A stretch of 64,000 bases of DNA from Leptobacterium sp964389205. Its GTDB lineage: Bacteria > Bacteroidota > Bacteroidia > Flavobacteriales > Flavobacteriaceae. Below are positions 26,019 through 35,345 of this stretch, piece after piece. The notes beneath the pieces were generated by a model. It was not told the DNA's origin, did not search any database, and saw only the letters and a program-made list of their open reading frames with translations. Positions within the stretch are counted from its first letter, which is position 1, and each line of letters starts with the position of its first letter. The position numbers and the translations under genes were made by a program. The stretch covers positions 124,001-188,000 of the forward strand of contig CAYMDH010000001.1 in the NCBI GenBank assembly GCA_964389205.1, in the 5' to 3' direction.

Positions 26019-27302
26019 TTACATCCATTCATTAATTCTATTAGCATCTAACTTTAAGAAGATAAATAAAAGTATAGTAAACCCCCATAATCCAGAACCT
26101 CCATAACTAAAGAAAGGTAAAGGAATTCCAATAGTAGGAAGTAAACCTATTACCATACCTATATTGATAGCAAAATGAAAGAAAAGTATAGAAGCTACAC
26201 AATACCCATAAATTCTACTGAATTGAGATTTTTGCCGTTCTGCTAAAAATAAAAGCCGCAGTAATAAAACAGAAAATAAAAAAACAACAACCGTACTGCC
26301 AGCAAACCCCCATTCTTCACCTACAGTACTAAAAATAAAATCTGTATGCTGTTCGGGTACAAAATCACCCTTTGTTCTAGTACCCTCTAAATATCCTTTT
26401 CCAAAAAAACCTCCAGACCCAATAGCAGACTCAGATTGATACGTATTGTATCCTATCGTTTTTCGGATTTCTTCTAATTTAGTAGGATCTTTTTCCAATC
26501 GTAACCATAAACTAAAACGATCTCTATGCCTTTGCTCAAAAACATTTTCATAAATAAAATTTACGGAATAAGAGAATACTGTAGTTAGTGCAATGATTAA
26601 TAAAAAGGGAAGTACAGAAACTTTTTTATTCCTTCTTTTTTTTATAATAAATGTCACAATTAAAATAATCAAACTAAAGATAACAACCCATTTTAATCCA
26701 AAAATCAAAATAGTTACAAAAAGTAAAACAGCAGTAAGGCCAATATAAAGATACATTGGAGTAAGCCCTTCTCTATATAATACAAAGAAAAACGAAGCGT
26801 ATACCAAAGCACTTCCTGGATCTGGTTGCGGTATAATTAATAGTGCAGGAGCTATTATAATAAGCAAGGCTTGCATTTGCCCTTTTAAGTTATTAATGCT
26901 TGTCTGTATATCACTTAAATATTTCGCGAGTGCTAAGGCAGTGGCAGCTTTTGCAAATTCTGAAGGCTGAAGAGTACTACTCCCAATAGCATACCAAGAG
27001 GTAGCACCGTTAATATTTTTTCCAAATAAAAACAAGCCTAATAAAGAAGCGAGCGAAACTAAAAAAATGATACTTGAAAATCGCTCATAGAATTTAGCCT
27101 CAATTGATAATATTAAAATAATGAGGAATAAACTTAAGCCAATAAACACTAGTTGCTTGCCATAAAATGTATTAAGGTTTAAAATAGAAGAATTATCATC
27201 TACAAATGTTGCAGAATAAATATTTAACCATCCTATAAAAACTAAAGCAAAGTAGATTAGAATGGTAAACCAATCTATTTTTTGGATTACCCTATTATTC
27301 AT
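26019..27302 (-). CDS. rodA: Peptidoglycan glycosyltransferase RodA (SEDS)
   Basis: A 427-aa SEDS protein with about ten membrane spans. Motifs include LQPSEFAKAATALALAKYL, PQPDPGSALVY, the extracellular QSESAIGSGGFFGKGYLEGTRTK and FVPEQHTDFIFSTVGEEWGF, and a closing PFFSYGGSGL. It polymerises lipid II glycan strands along the cell cylinder together with its transpeptidase partner. It overlaps the end of the PBP2 gene by 8 bases, consistent with paired production. Confidence 0.95.
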   Translation of the reverse strand: MNNRVIQKIDWFTILIYFALVFIGWLNIYSATFVDDNSSILNLNTFYGKQLVFIGLSLFLIILILSIEAKFYERFSSIIFLVSLASLLGLFLFGKNINGATSWYAIGSSTLQPSEFAKAATALALAKYLSDIQTSINNLKGQMQALLIIIAPALLIIPQPDPGSALVYASFFFVLYREGLTPMYLYIGLTAVLLFVTILIFGLKWVVIFSLIILIVTFIIKKRRNKKVSVLPFLLIIALTTVFSYSVNFIYENVFEQRHRDRFSLWLRLEKDPTKLEEIRKTIGYNTYQSESAIGSGGFFGKGYLEGTRTKGDFVPEQHTDFIFSTVGEEWGFAGSTVVVFLFSVLLLRLLFLAERQKSQFSRIYGYCVASILFFHFAINIGMVIGLLPTIGIPLPFFSYGGSGLWGFTILLFIFLKLDANRINEWM

Positions 27303-29220
27303 TTATGGTTAATGAGTTGTCTGTAATACTTTTGGTATATGATTTTTGTCCGTCGTTTATGGTAAATGACTCACCACTAATTGGTTTTGCATATTCATCA
27401 ATGAATCTTTCGTCGTTTAAAACGAAATTCTCCATATCCGTTCTCGTAACTTCACCTTTTATATATTTTTCAATTATAAGTCCAGCTATTCTACCAGCCC
27501 ATCTACTTCCCCAGTACCCATTTTCAACAAAAACAGCAATAGCTATTTTAGGATCTTCTACTGGTGCAAAGGCTATAAAAATAGAATGATCTGTAAGCTG
27601 TACTTTCTTTCCATCTATTTTTGTGAAGTTTTCAGCAGTTCCAGTTTTTCCAGCAATATTAATCCCTGGAATTTGAATCCATTTAGCAGTTCCATAATTA
27701 TAAACATCATGCATTCCTTTAACAACAGGCTCAAAATGTTCTTTTTTTACAGTTGTTTTTTTAGGAATTGAGTAATTTTCATCTAAAATATACTCATCAT
27801 TTACTTTTTTAATAATATGGGGGGTATGATAAAAACCTCTGTTAGCAATAGCGGCGGTCATATTGGCTAGCTGTATAGGAGTTGTTAGTACTTCTCCTTG
27901 CCCTATGGCATTAGAGATAGTATTGGTGGCAAACCATCGTTTTTTGCCATAAACTTTGTCATAATACCTAGTATTAGGGATTAACCCTTTTTTTCCATTG
28001 GGAAGATCATAGCCAAGGTAATTGCCCAACCCAAAACTTCTTAAATGTTTTTCATAAGCATTCATACCTTCTGCTGCTGAATCGTATTTTTCGATAATCC
28101 CTCTATATGCGGTAGAGAAAAAAGCATTACAAGATTCGTAGATGCCATTATCTAGTTTCCGTAATCCACCGCCACAGTGGCATGCCTGAAAGGCACTTTT
28201 ACCCCTTCCATAGCGATATCCGTGCCTGCATATAATTTTTGTTTTTTCATCGATGACTCCTTCTTCTAAAGCGATTAAAGCATTCAACGTTTTAAAAGGA
28301 GACCCAGGAGGATACATAGCTAATAACCCACGATCAAAAGTTGGTTTTGCTATAGAATCATAATATAAGTTGGTGTAATTTCTTGATCTTTTTCTTCCTA
28401 CCAACAAAGCAGGATCATATGTTGGGGCAGATACCATAGTTAGTATCTCTCCAGATTTTGGATCTAAAGCTACAATTCCACCACGTTTATTGCCCATTAA
28501 TTTTTCTGCATACATCTGTAACCTCATGTCAATGGTAAGATGAATATCTTTTCCTTGAATGGGAAGAGTATCATAGGTGCCATTTTTATAAGGACCTAGT
28601 ATTCTGTTAAAACGATCTTTTTGAAGATACTTAACTCCTTTTCTTCCTCGAAGAATTTCTTCGTATTGTTTTTCAACACCTTGTCTTCCTATGAGCTCTC
28701 CAGATTGATAGTAAGAATATTTTTTAAGATCTCTTTCGTTTACTTCGCTTATGTAGCCTAATATATTTGCTGAGGTAGCTTCTGAGTAATAACGCAATGA
28801 ACGCTTTTGGATATAAAAACCTTCATATTTCCTCATTTTTTCTTGAAGAACAGCATATTCTTCTTTCGATAATTGAGGAACAAAAACAGAAGGAAGTCTA
28901 GGGGAGAATATTTTCGCTTTTTTATATTTTTTAATAAAGTCTTCTTTTGTCACATTAAGAAGTTTGCAAAATTCTAATGTGTCTAAAGGTCTTACATCTT
29001 TAGGAATAACCATAACATCATAAGAAGATTGATTGGCTACCATAAGTTCTCCATTTCTATCATAGATATATCCTCGTTCGGGATAATCATAAATAGGTTT
29101 AATAGCTGTATCGTCTAATAAATTTCCAGTAGGAGGATTTAGAACTTGTAAATATGAGAGCCTACCTATATAAGTGATAGCTACAATAACTATAATAGAT
29201 GATAGGAGAAATTTTCTCAT
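27295..29220 (-). CDS. mrdA: Penicillin-binding protein 2 (elongation transpeptidase)
   Basis: A 641-aa class B PBP: one N-terminal membrane span (about 5-23), a pedestal domain including YPERGYIYDRNG and LIGRQGVEKQYEEIL, and the transpeptidase domain with SPFK (Ser307, Lys310), SCN (363-365) and GKTGTAE. Between the first two motifs lies a Cys/His-rich stretch (C331, H333, C347, H348, C349). It crosslinks wall peptides during elongation with RodA. It overlaps mreD by 4 bases and rodA by 8. Its C-terminal tail beyond the KTGTA motif is charged and about 100 residues long. Confidence 0.95.
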   Translation of the reverse strand: MRKFLLSSIIVIVAITYIGRLSYLQVLNPPTGNLLDDTAIKPIYDYPERGYIYDRNGELMVANQSSYDVMVIPKDVRPLDTLEFCKLLNVTKEDFIKKYKKAKIFSPRLPSVFVPQLSKEEYAVLQEKMRKYEGFYIQKRSLRYYSEATSANILGYISEVNERDLKKYSYYQSGELIGRQGVEKQYEEILRGRKGVKYLQKDRFNRILGPYKNGTYDTLPIQGKDIHLTIDMRLQMYAEKLMGNKRGGIVALDPKSGEILTMVSAPTYDPALLVGRKRSRNYTNLYYDSIAKPTFDRGLLAMYPPGSPFKTLNALIALEEGVIDEKTKIICRHGYRYGRGKSAFQACHCGGGLRKLDNGIYESCNAFFSTAYRGIIEKYDSAAEGMNAYEKHLRSFGLGNYLGYDLPNGKKGLIPNTRYYDKVYGKKRWFATNTISNAIGQGEVLTTPIQLANMTAAIANRGFYHTPHIIKKVNDEYILDENYSIPKKTTVKKEHFEPVVKGMHDVYNYGTAKWIQIPGINIAGKTGTAENFTKIDGKKVQLTDHSIFIAFAPVEDPKIAIAVFVENGYWGSRWAGRIAGLIIEKYIKGEVTRTDMENFVLNDERFIDEYAKPISGESFTINDGQKSYTKSITDNSLTINE

Positions 29221-29726
29221 GTTTTAGTTTTTCTAAGCAATGGGATTAATAGTAAACATAAAAATAATGTAAATATACTAGAGAGTAACGTATTTTTTAG
29301 AATAGAAAGTATATGAGATAAGCTAAAAATTTCTAAACTATACAATAAAGTATGATGAATTAAAATAATGATACCTAAATATACAACTCTCTGGCCTATA
29401 GGAGTATTTCCTATTTTGATGTTTTGATGCTCGTATAAATTTCCAAATGCAAATTTTAAAATTAGAGGTCTTATATATGCGATACATAAGGAGGCCGCTG
29501 CATGAATTCCTCCACTATCACTAAATAAGTCTACAAAAAAACCAATTGAGAAAGCGAGTAATAAAAATTGTCCTACGTTTTCTTTTTTAATCGGATAAAG
29601 AATGATAAATAATATATAAACATATGGATTTATAAAGCCTAAAAAATCAATATGATTAAAAATCAAAACCTGAGTTAAGACTAATGATATGAATCGGAAG
29701 CTATTTATAATAATCTCATTATTCAT
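29217..29726 (-). CDS. mreD: Rod shape-determining protein MreD
   Basis: A 169-aa hydrophobic protein with about five membrane spans, the size and hydropathy usual for MreD, which is poorly conserved in sequence. The assignment rests on these and on its position between mreC and mrdA, overlapping both (8 and 4 bases). It is part of the inner-membrane elongasome. Confidence 0.88.
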   Translation of the reverse strand: MNNEIIINSFRFISLVLTQVLIFNHIDFLGFINPYVYILFIILYPIKKENVGQFLLLAFSIGFFVDLFSDSGGIHAAASLCIAYIRPLILKFAFGNLYEHQNIKIGNTPIGQRVVYLGIIILIHHTLLYSLEIFSLSHILSILKNTLLSSIFTLFLCLLLIPLLRKTKT

Positions 29727-30546
29727 CTATACTACTTTCCAATTGTTTAATTTCTTTGAGCTCCGTATTTTCAATAATATAGACATGTTCCAAATTTGTC
29801 ATATCATTGAAAAGTTTGACGTTAACAGTATAATAATTTTCAGAATTATCTAATGTAAAATCACTAATGACCCCTATCGGAATTCCTTTTGGAAAAATAG
29901 AAGACCTTCCACCCGTAACAATAGTATCGCCTACTTTTACTGGAGCAATATCTGGAATGTCTGTTAACTGTACAATTTTATGATCTTTAACATCCCATTT
30001 TAATGTTCCAAAATGCGAAGTGTTTTTGAGTCCTGCATTAATTTTAGAAAGTGAATTAAGTACAGATTGTATCACTGCATAACCATTAGATTGATTATCA
30101 ATAATTCCAACGATTCCTTTTGAAGAGATAACACCAAGATCTTGTTTAATTCCATCTTTTTCACCTTTATTAATAGTGATATAGTTTTTGGTTTTGGTAT
30201 AGCTGTTTTTAATAACAGTGGCGGTTAGAACACTATAACCGGCCAAATTGCTTGTGCTGTCAGGTATAATAGTGTCTAAAGATTTATTTTTTTGTAATGA
30301 AAATAGTAAGCTTCGTAATTGTTTATTTTCCTCTACTAAAAGTTCATTCTGTTCTTTTAAATTGAAATAGGAAGAAATACCATTCATCGATTCGTAAACA
30401 CCACCAGTTAACCAATTGGCAGAATTGATAAATTTACTTTTATGATACGAATGTGATTGAAAAGTAAAAGCCATTGCCAATGATAAAAGTGAAAGAAAGA
30501 AAAAGAAATTTCTATTCCTTATGAAAAAGGCAATGATGTTTTGCAT
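29719..30546 (-). CDS. mreC: Rod shape-determining protein MreC
   Basis: A 275-aa protein with one N-terminal membrane span (about 13-31), a coiled-coil segment around 62-90 (KEQNELLVEENKQLRSLLFS) and the MreC beta domain (ITINKGEKDGIKQDLGVISSKGIVG; DTIVTGGRSSIFPKGIPIG). It links cytoplasmic MreB to periplasmic PBP2. It starts 26 bases after mreB and overlaps mreD by 8 bases. Confidence 0.94.
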   Translation of the reverse strand: MQNIIAFFIRNRNFFFFLSLLSLAMAFTFQSHSYHKSKFINSANWLTGGVYESMNGISSYFNLKEQNELLVEENKQLRSLLFSLQKNKSLDTIIPDSTSNLAGYSVLTATVIKNSYTKTKNYITINKGEKDGIKQDLGVISSKGIVGIIDNQSNGYAVIQSVLNSLSKINAGLKNTSHFGTLKWDVKDHKIVQLTDIPDIAPVKVGDTIVTGGRSSIFPKGIPIGVISDFTLDNSENYYTVNVKLFNDMTNLEHVYIIENTELKEIKQLESSIDE

Positions 30547-30572
30547 ATCATTTTATAACTATAGTCCTATTT

Positions 30573-31601
30573 TTATTTGATAAGAATACTCTTATATCTT
30601 TCAATATTTTTTAAAGAAATCCCAGTTCCTCTTACCACAGCTCGTAACGGGTCTTCTGCAATAAATACAGGAAGATCAGTTTTTTGAGAGAGTCTTTTAT
30701 CTAAACCTCTTAACATAGAACCGCCACCTGCTAAATAAATACCTGTATTGTAAATATCTGCAGCTAATTCTGGAGGTGTTTGTGAAAGTGTTTCCATAAC
30801 AGCATCTTCTATTCGTATGATAGATTTATCTAAAGCTTTCGCAATTTCGCGCCACGCAATCTGTACTTGTTTTGGTTTTCCAGTTAAAAGATCTCGTCCT
30901 TGTACACTCATTTCTTCAGGAGGCATTTCTAAATCTTCAGTTGCAGCTCCAATTTGAATTTTTATATTCTCAGCAGTAGTTTCACCTACATATAAATTAT
31001 GTTGCGTGCGCATATAATAAATAATATCATTGGTGAAAACGTCTCCTGCAATTTTTACAGATTTATCACAGACAATTCCTCCTAGAGCAATCACAGCTAT
31101 TTCTGTAGTACCACCACCTATATCAACAATCATATTTCCTTTAGGTTGCATAATGTCTAAACCAATACCAATAGCTGCAGCCATTGGTTCATGAATAAGA
31201 TATACTTCTTTTCCATTAACACGCTCTGCAGATTCTTTTACAGCTCTCATTTCTACTTCTGTTATTCCAGAAGGGATACAGATTACCATTTTAAGAGAAG
31301 GCGTAAATAATCGTTTTTTTAACGCAGGAATGTTTTTAATGAACATATTGATCATTTTTTCCGAAGCATCAAAATCTGCAATAACGCCATCTTTTAAAGG
31401 ACGAATCGTTTTTATATTTTCATGGGTTTTCCCTTGCATCATATTGGCTTCTTTGCCTACTGCAATAATTTTACCCGTTATACGGTCTCTTGCTACAATA
31501 GAAGGGCTGTCTACTACTACTTTATCATTATGAATGATTAATGTGTTTGCAGTTCCTAAGTCTATTGCTATTTCCTCAGTTAAGAAGTCAAAAAATCCCA
31601 T
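30573..31601 (-). CDS. mreB: Rod shape-determining protein MreB (actin homologue)
   Basis: A 342-aa actin-fold ATPase. Nucleotide-binding motifs include the N-terminal IAIDLGTANTLI, MIVDIGGGTTEIAVIALGG and the late YLAGGGSMLRGLD. It forms membrane-associated filaments that guide lateral wall synthesis. It heads mreB-mreC-mreD-mrdA-rodA, all on the - strand with short overlaps, so this is the classic elongation operon. It follows purH by 65 bases on the same strand. Confidence 0.96.
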   Translation of the reverse strand: MGFFDFLTEEIAIDLGTANTLIIHNDKVVVDSPSIVARDRITGKIIAVGKEANMMQGKTHENIKTIRPLKDGVIADFDASEKMINMFIKNIPALKKRLFTPSLKMVICIPSGITEVEMRAVKESAERVNGKEVYLIHEPMAAAIGIGLDIMQPKGNMIVDIGGGTTEIAVIALGGIVCDKSVKIAGDVFTNDIIYYMRTQHNLYVGETTAENIKIQIGAATEDLEMPPEEMSVQGRDLLTGKPKQVQIAWREIAKALDKSIIRIEDAVMETLSQTPPELAADIYNTGIYLAGGGSMLRGLDKRLSQKTDLPVFIAEDPLRAVVRGTGISLKNIERYKSILIK

Positions 31602-31666
31602 TTAATTTGTGCTATTAATGAATGTTACTTTTTATTGGTGTTTCGATAATACCCAAATGTAATAAA

Positions 31667-33193
31667 TTAATGTTTAAAATGACGTGTTCCAGTAAAGACC
31701 ATCGCAATGTTATTTTTATTGCAATAATCAATGCTTAATTCATCTTTAATAGATCCACCTGGTTGTATTACAGAAGCAACACCTGCATTTCCAGCAATTT
31801 CTACACAATCAGGGAAGGGAAAGAAAGCATCACTAGCCATAACAGCTCCTTTAAGATCAAAATTAAAAGAGGTTGCTTTATCAATAGCTTGCCTTAATGC
31901 ATCTACTCTACTTGTTTGACCAGTTCCACTAGCTAATAATTGATTGTTCTTTGCCAGTACTATAGTATTAGATTTTGTATGCTTGCAAATTTTGGAAGCA
32001 AAGATTAAATCATTTAATTCGTTTTGACTAGGCTTTAGAGTTGTTTTATATGTTAACTCCTCCAATGTATCCGTTTTTGCGTCCTTATCTTGAACTAATA
32101 CTCCATTTAGACAGGTTCTCACTGTATTATCTGGAAGTACAGTATCTTTTTGGACTAAGAGAACTCTATTCTTCTTTCCTTTTAAGATATCTAATGCTTC
32201 AGATGTATAAGAAGGAGCTATCACTACTTCACAAAATAAAGTGTGTATTTCAGTTGCTGTGTCGGCATCAATTTCTGTATTAGAAATTAAAATCCCTCCA
32301 AAAGCAGAAACAGGATCTCCAGCAAGCGCATCAACATAAGCTTCTTTTATAGTATTTCTAGTTGCAATACCACAAGCATTATTGTGCTTTAAAATAGCAA
32401 AAGTAGGAGCGTCATTTTTAAATTCCCCCATTAAATTTACAGCGGCATCAACATCTAATAAATTATTATAAGAAAGCTCTTTTCCATGTAACTTATCAAA
32501 CATTTCATCAAATTCTCCAAAGAAATACCCTTTTTGATGAGGGTTTTCACCATATCTTAATTCTTTGCCTTTAGTAATACTGTTTTTATAAACTAGTTCT
32601 TCTTCATTAAAATAATTAAAGATAGCAGTATCGTAATGAGAAGAAACATTGAATGCTTTAGCTGCAAATTTTTTTCTGTCTGCTATAGTTGTAATTCCAT
32701 CATTAGCAGCGATGAGTTCTAAAAATGATGAATAATCATCAACAGATGAAACACAGAGTACATCTTTGAAATTTTTTGCTGCCGCTCTAATTAAAGAAAT
32801 GCCACCAATATCTATTTTCTCAACAATGTCTTGTTCTGAAGCTCCACTGGCAACTGTTTTTTCAAAAGGGTAAAGATCAACAATCACAATATCTATTTGA
32901 GGAATCTCATATTGTACTAATTCTGCAATATCAGAAGTATTATCTTGACGATTTAAAATCCCTCCAAATACTTTAGGATGCAATGTTTTTACACGCCCCC
33001 CAAGTATAGATGGATAGTCTGTGACGTTTTCTACTGGAACAACATCAATTCCTAAGCTTCGGATAAACTTTTCTGTTCCTCCTGTAGAATACAATGTAAT
33101 TCCTAGTTGGTGTAGTTTTTTTACTATAGGTTCTAAACCTTCTTTACTGAATACTGAAATTAAGGCAGATTTTGCTGTTTTTGAAATAGTCAT
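31667..33193 (-). CDS. purH: Bifunctional AICAR transformylase / IMP cyclohydrolase
   Basis: A 508-aa bifunctional enzyme of purine synthesis. The N-terminal MGS-like domain carries LGITLYSTGGTEKFIRSLGI and GGRVKTLHPKVFGGIL; the C-terminal transformylase carries KHNNACGIA, VSAFGGILISN and ASDAFFPFPDCVEIAGNAGV. It converts AICAR to IMP in two steps in the cytosol. Length is normal. A clear promoter (33216-33243) lies just ahead of it and mreB follows. Confidence 0.95.
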   Translation of the reverse strand: MTISKTAKSALISVFSKEGLEPIVKKLHQLGITLYSTGGTEKFIRSLGIDVVPVENVTDYPSILGGRVKTLHPKVFGGILNRQDNTSDIAELVQYEIPQIDIVIVDLYPFEKTVASGASEQDIVEKIDIGGISLIRAAAKNFKDVLCVSSVDDYSSFLELIAANDGITTIADRKKFAAKAFNVSSHYDTAIFNYFNEEELVYKNSITKGKELRYGENPHQKGYFFGEFDEMFDKLHGKELSYNNLLDVDAAVNLMGEFKNDAPTFAILKHNNACGIATRNTIKEAYVDALAGDPVSAFGGILISNTEIDADTATEIHTLFCEVVIAPSYTSEALDILKGKKNRVLLVQKDTVLPDNTVRTCLNGVLVQDKDAKTDTLEELTYKTTLKPSQNELNDLIFASKICKHTKSNTIVLAKNNQLLASGTGQTSRVDALRQAIDKATSFNFDLKGAVMASDAFFPFPDCVEIAGNAGVASVIQPGGSIKDELSIDYCNKNNIAMVFTGTRHFKH

Positions 33194-33215
33194 TTTTATG
33201 GTATTGAATAAAGTG

Positions 33216-33243
33216 CAAAAGTAATTTTTTGCTTCATAATCAA
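33216..33243 (-). promoter_or_regulatory. purH promoter
   Basis: Minus-strand TTG (33241-33243), 17 bases, TACTTTTG (33216-33223): a full match to the flavobacterial consensus, 22 bases before the ATG. Confidence 0.68.
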
Positions 33244-33261
33244 CACGCTAAATGAAAAAAA

Positions 33262-33717
33262 TTATAAAATTTCTGCTACTTTTTTATTAATCCATTCTAG
33301 AAAACGTTCATCTTCTACTGTAAAAGGATCGATAGAATGCGAATCAATGTCTATTTGCCCGATGTTTTCATTATTAAGAAATAAAGGAATCACAATCTCA
33401 GACTTCACATTAATACTACAAGCAATATAGTTATCCTGAGATTCAACATCTGGCACTACAAAATTTTCATTAGAGACTGCTACTTGCCCACAAATACCTT
33501 TTCCAAAAGGAATAATAGTATGATCTGTTGGCACTCCAGCAAAGGAGCGAAGTTTGAGTTCATCTTTATCTCCATTCTTAAAATAAAAACCTACCCAATT
33601 GTAATAAGAAACAGAAGTTCGTAATAATTCACAGAGATCTGTTAATCTAGTATCTACAGATTTATTTTCGGCATTTATAATTTTATTTATAGGATCTTTT
33701 AAAGAATCGAGATTCAT
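33262..33717 (-). CDS. GAF-domain free methionine-(R)-sulfoxide reductase (probable)
   Basis: I chose the ATG at 33717 (151 aa); a TTG six codons upstream falls inside the -7 promoter box at 33733-33740 and cannot be in the mRNA. The single GAF domain carries PFGKGICGQVAVSNENFVVPDV and NYIACSINVKSEIVIPL, the two conserved Cys regions of the fRMsr family, which repairs free methionine sulfoxide. The extra Cys found about ten residues before the first of these in the E. coli enzyme is missing. It precedes purH on the same strand. Confidence 0.82.
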   Translation of the reverse strand: MNLDSLKDPINKIINAENKSVDTRLTDLCELLRTSVSYYNWVGFYFKNGDKDELKLRSFAGVPTDHTIIPFGKGICGQVAVSNENFVVPDVESQDNYIACSINVKSEIVIPLFLNNENIGQIDIDSHSIDPFTVEDERFLEWINKKVAEIL

Positions 33718-33732
33718 GATTAAAATTTTCGT

Positions 33733-33784
33733 CAAAAGTATTTAAAAAATGATTGATAATTTGATGCATATTTATATATTTTTG
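33733..33784. promoter_or_regulatory. Divergent promoters of the GAF protein (-) and xrtF (+)
   Basis: On the - strand TACTTTTG (33733-33740) lies about 15 bases before the GAF-protein ATG. On the + strand TTG (33753-33755), 21 bases and TATTTTTG (33777-33784) precede the xrtF ATG by 19 bases. Confidence 0.58.
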
Positions 33785-33803
33785 TTGAAATCGTAACGAA
33801 AAA

Positions 33804-34331
33804 ATGTTTCAGATACTAAAAAAATACAAAGCTGCTATTTATTTTATACTTCGTTTTTTTGTCGTTTACGTTATTTTAACCTTATTGTATTATCAATTCT
33901 TAAGTGATTTTAAAAGCAGCCCAGATTCTATTACAGAATTAGTTGCCGAACAGAGTAGAAAAGTGGTAGCGTTTTTTAATTATAAAACAGACACAGCTAT
34001 TGTAGCAGAAGAATCATTTGTGCGTTTTTATATTAATGAAACTTATATAGCTCGTATTGTAGAAGGTTGTAATGGAATTAGCGTCTATATATTATATATT
34101 TCTTTTATAATTGCTTTTAGAGGTAGTTTGAAACATACATTATTATTTGTGGTATTGGGGAGTATATTTCTATATTTTACAAATATCTTGCGAGTAGGAG
34201 TGCTTATCATTGGACTGTATAAATTTCCGGAAAATGCAGAATTTCTTCATCAAATAGTTTTCCCTGTACTCATTTATGGGATGGTTTTTTTATTATGGAT
34301 ACTCTGGGTAAATAAATTTGCTAAAAAATAA
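33804..34331 (+). CDS. xrtF: Exosortase family protein XrtF
   Basis: A 175-aa inner-membrane protein with about four to five spans. The exosortase/archaeosortase catalytic residues are visible as Cys89 (IVEGCNGISV), Arg130 (TNILRVGVL) and His149 (AEFLHQIVFP). Exosortases are thought to cut C-terminal sorting signals of surface proteins. The following gene overlaps its last base and belongs to the family that always accompanies XrtF. The target protein is not recognisable in this window. Confidence 0.92.
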   Translation: MFQILKKYKAAIYFILRFFVVYVILTLLYYQFLSDFKSSPDSITELVAEQSRKVVAFFNYKTDTAIVAEESFVRFYINETYIARIVEGCNGISVYILYISFIIAFRGSLKHTLLFVVLGSIFLYFTNILRVGVLIIGLYKFPENAEFLHQIVFPVLIYGMVFLLWILWVNKFAKK

Positions 34332-34768
34332 TGAGCAAGATTGTCAACTATATATTTATTGGTATTTTGTTTTTGCTGCTTGTTGTCATTAGAGGTATGG
34401 AAGATATATTATTTTATGATCCTTTTATTATTTTTTTTCAGCAAGAATTTAATAAAATTACACCTCCGGATTTTAACAACTTAGTATTGTTTTTAAATCA
34501 CCTTTTTAGATATGTATTAAATACTGTAATTTCATTAGTAATATTGTTCTTTCTTTTTAAAAATTGGCAAATAGTTAAAATTTCTACTGTTCTATACGCT
34601 ATTGTTTTTTGTATCCTGATAAGTATATATATGTATTTGATTAATAATCAAATAGAAAATCATTTTTTAATGACATTTTATATCAGACGTTTCTTGATTC
34701 AACCCTTGCTTGTTTTTATTTTGATTCCAGCCTATTACTATCAAAAAAAGAATGCTAATAAGCATTAA
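34331..34768 (+). CDS. Exosortase F system-associated membrane protein
   Basis: A 145-aa protein with four hydrophobic segments and the terminal motif TFYIRRFLIQPLLVF typical of the exosortase-F-associated family, which occurs beside xrtF in flavobacteria. It starts on the last base of xrtF. A short inverted repeat AATGCT/AGCATT overlaps its stop. Its molecular role is unknown; it is presumed to work with XrtF in the inner membrane. Confidence 0.88.
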   Translation: MSKIVNYIFIGILFLLLVVIRGMEDILFYDPFIIFFQQEFNKITPPDFNNLVLFLNHLFRYVLNTVISLVILFFLFKNWQIVKISTVLYAIVFCILISIYMYLINNQIENHFLMTFYIRRFLIQPLLVFILIPAYYYQKKNANKH

Positions 34769-34815
34769 GATTTTAAGTTAGGAGAAATTTAAGAAGAGTA
34801 TAATTTTAAAATTAG

Positions 34816-34823
34816 TAATTTTG
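34816..34823 (+). promoter_or_regulatory. -7 box before the HYC_CC_PP-type gene
   Basis: TAATTTTG matches TAnnTTTG, 22 bases before the TTG start; no TTG is seen at the expected -33 position. Confidence 0.5.
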
Positions 34824-34845
34824 TGTCCTATAATAAAATTAGAAT

Positions 34846-35262
34846 TTGAAAAAAGTAATTTCCGTTGTATTAACACTTTTAATGCTAATCAGTACTTCCA
34901 GTATTGGATATGCACAGCATTTTTGTGGAGATTATTTAGCAAAAGCAACAATTTCTATAGGCCATACTCATTTAAATTGTGGAATGGAAAAGCATGAGCC
35001 AGATTGTGAAACAGAAGACGTTCAGGCTGAAATTTCCAGAAAATCTTGTTGTAAAAACAATATTTCTAAAATAGAAATTGACGAAAACTACAACGGAAGT
35101 AATTTAGAAGTTAAGCTTAATACAACTTTTGTTGCTGCTTTTATAATTACTCATATCAATTTATTATTTGAAGAAGATGGAAGAAGCAATCAATTTACAG
35201 ACTATAAACCACCTTTGCCTGATATAGACGTTCAGGTACTTTATCAAACTTTCCTTATTTGA
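34846..35262 (+). CDS. HYC_CC_PP-family exported protein
   Basis: A 138-aa protein starting at TTG; only this start gives a complete signal peptide (residues 1-23, ending SIGYAQ). After cleavage come the three features that name the family: HFCGD, a Cys-Cys pair in RKSCCKNN and Pro-Pro in YKPPLPD. Additional His, Cys and acidic residues (HTHLNCGMEKHEPDCE) look able to bind a metal. The family has no proven function as far as I know. It heads a run of metal-related envelope genes. Confidence 0.85.
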   Translation: MKKVISVVLTLLMLISTSSIGYAQHFCGDYLAKATISIGHTHLNCGMEKHEPDCETEDVQAEISRKSCCKNNISKIEIDENYNGSNLEVKLNTTFVAAFIITHINLLFEEDGRSNQFTDYKPPLPDIDVQVLYQTFLI

Positions 35263-35345
35263 ATCTTATTTATTGCTTGATTTTTTGGTAATTATCCTTA
35301 TGGATACATATGCCATTACTCAATTAATTAACAATAAAAAAGAAG

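Noticed and set aside
34751..34766. Inverted repeat AATGCT/AGCATT at the end of the exosortase-associated gene as terminator
   Set aside because: Only 6 bp, AT-rich, and no T-tract follows directly.
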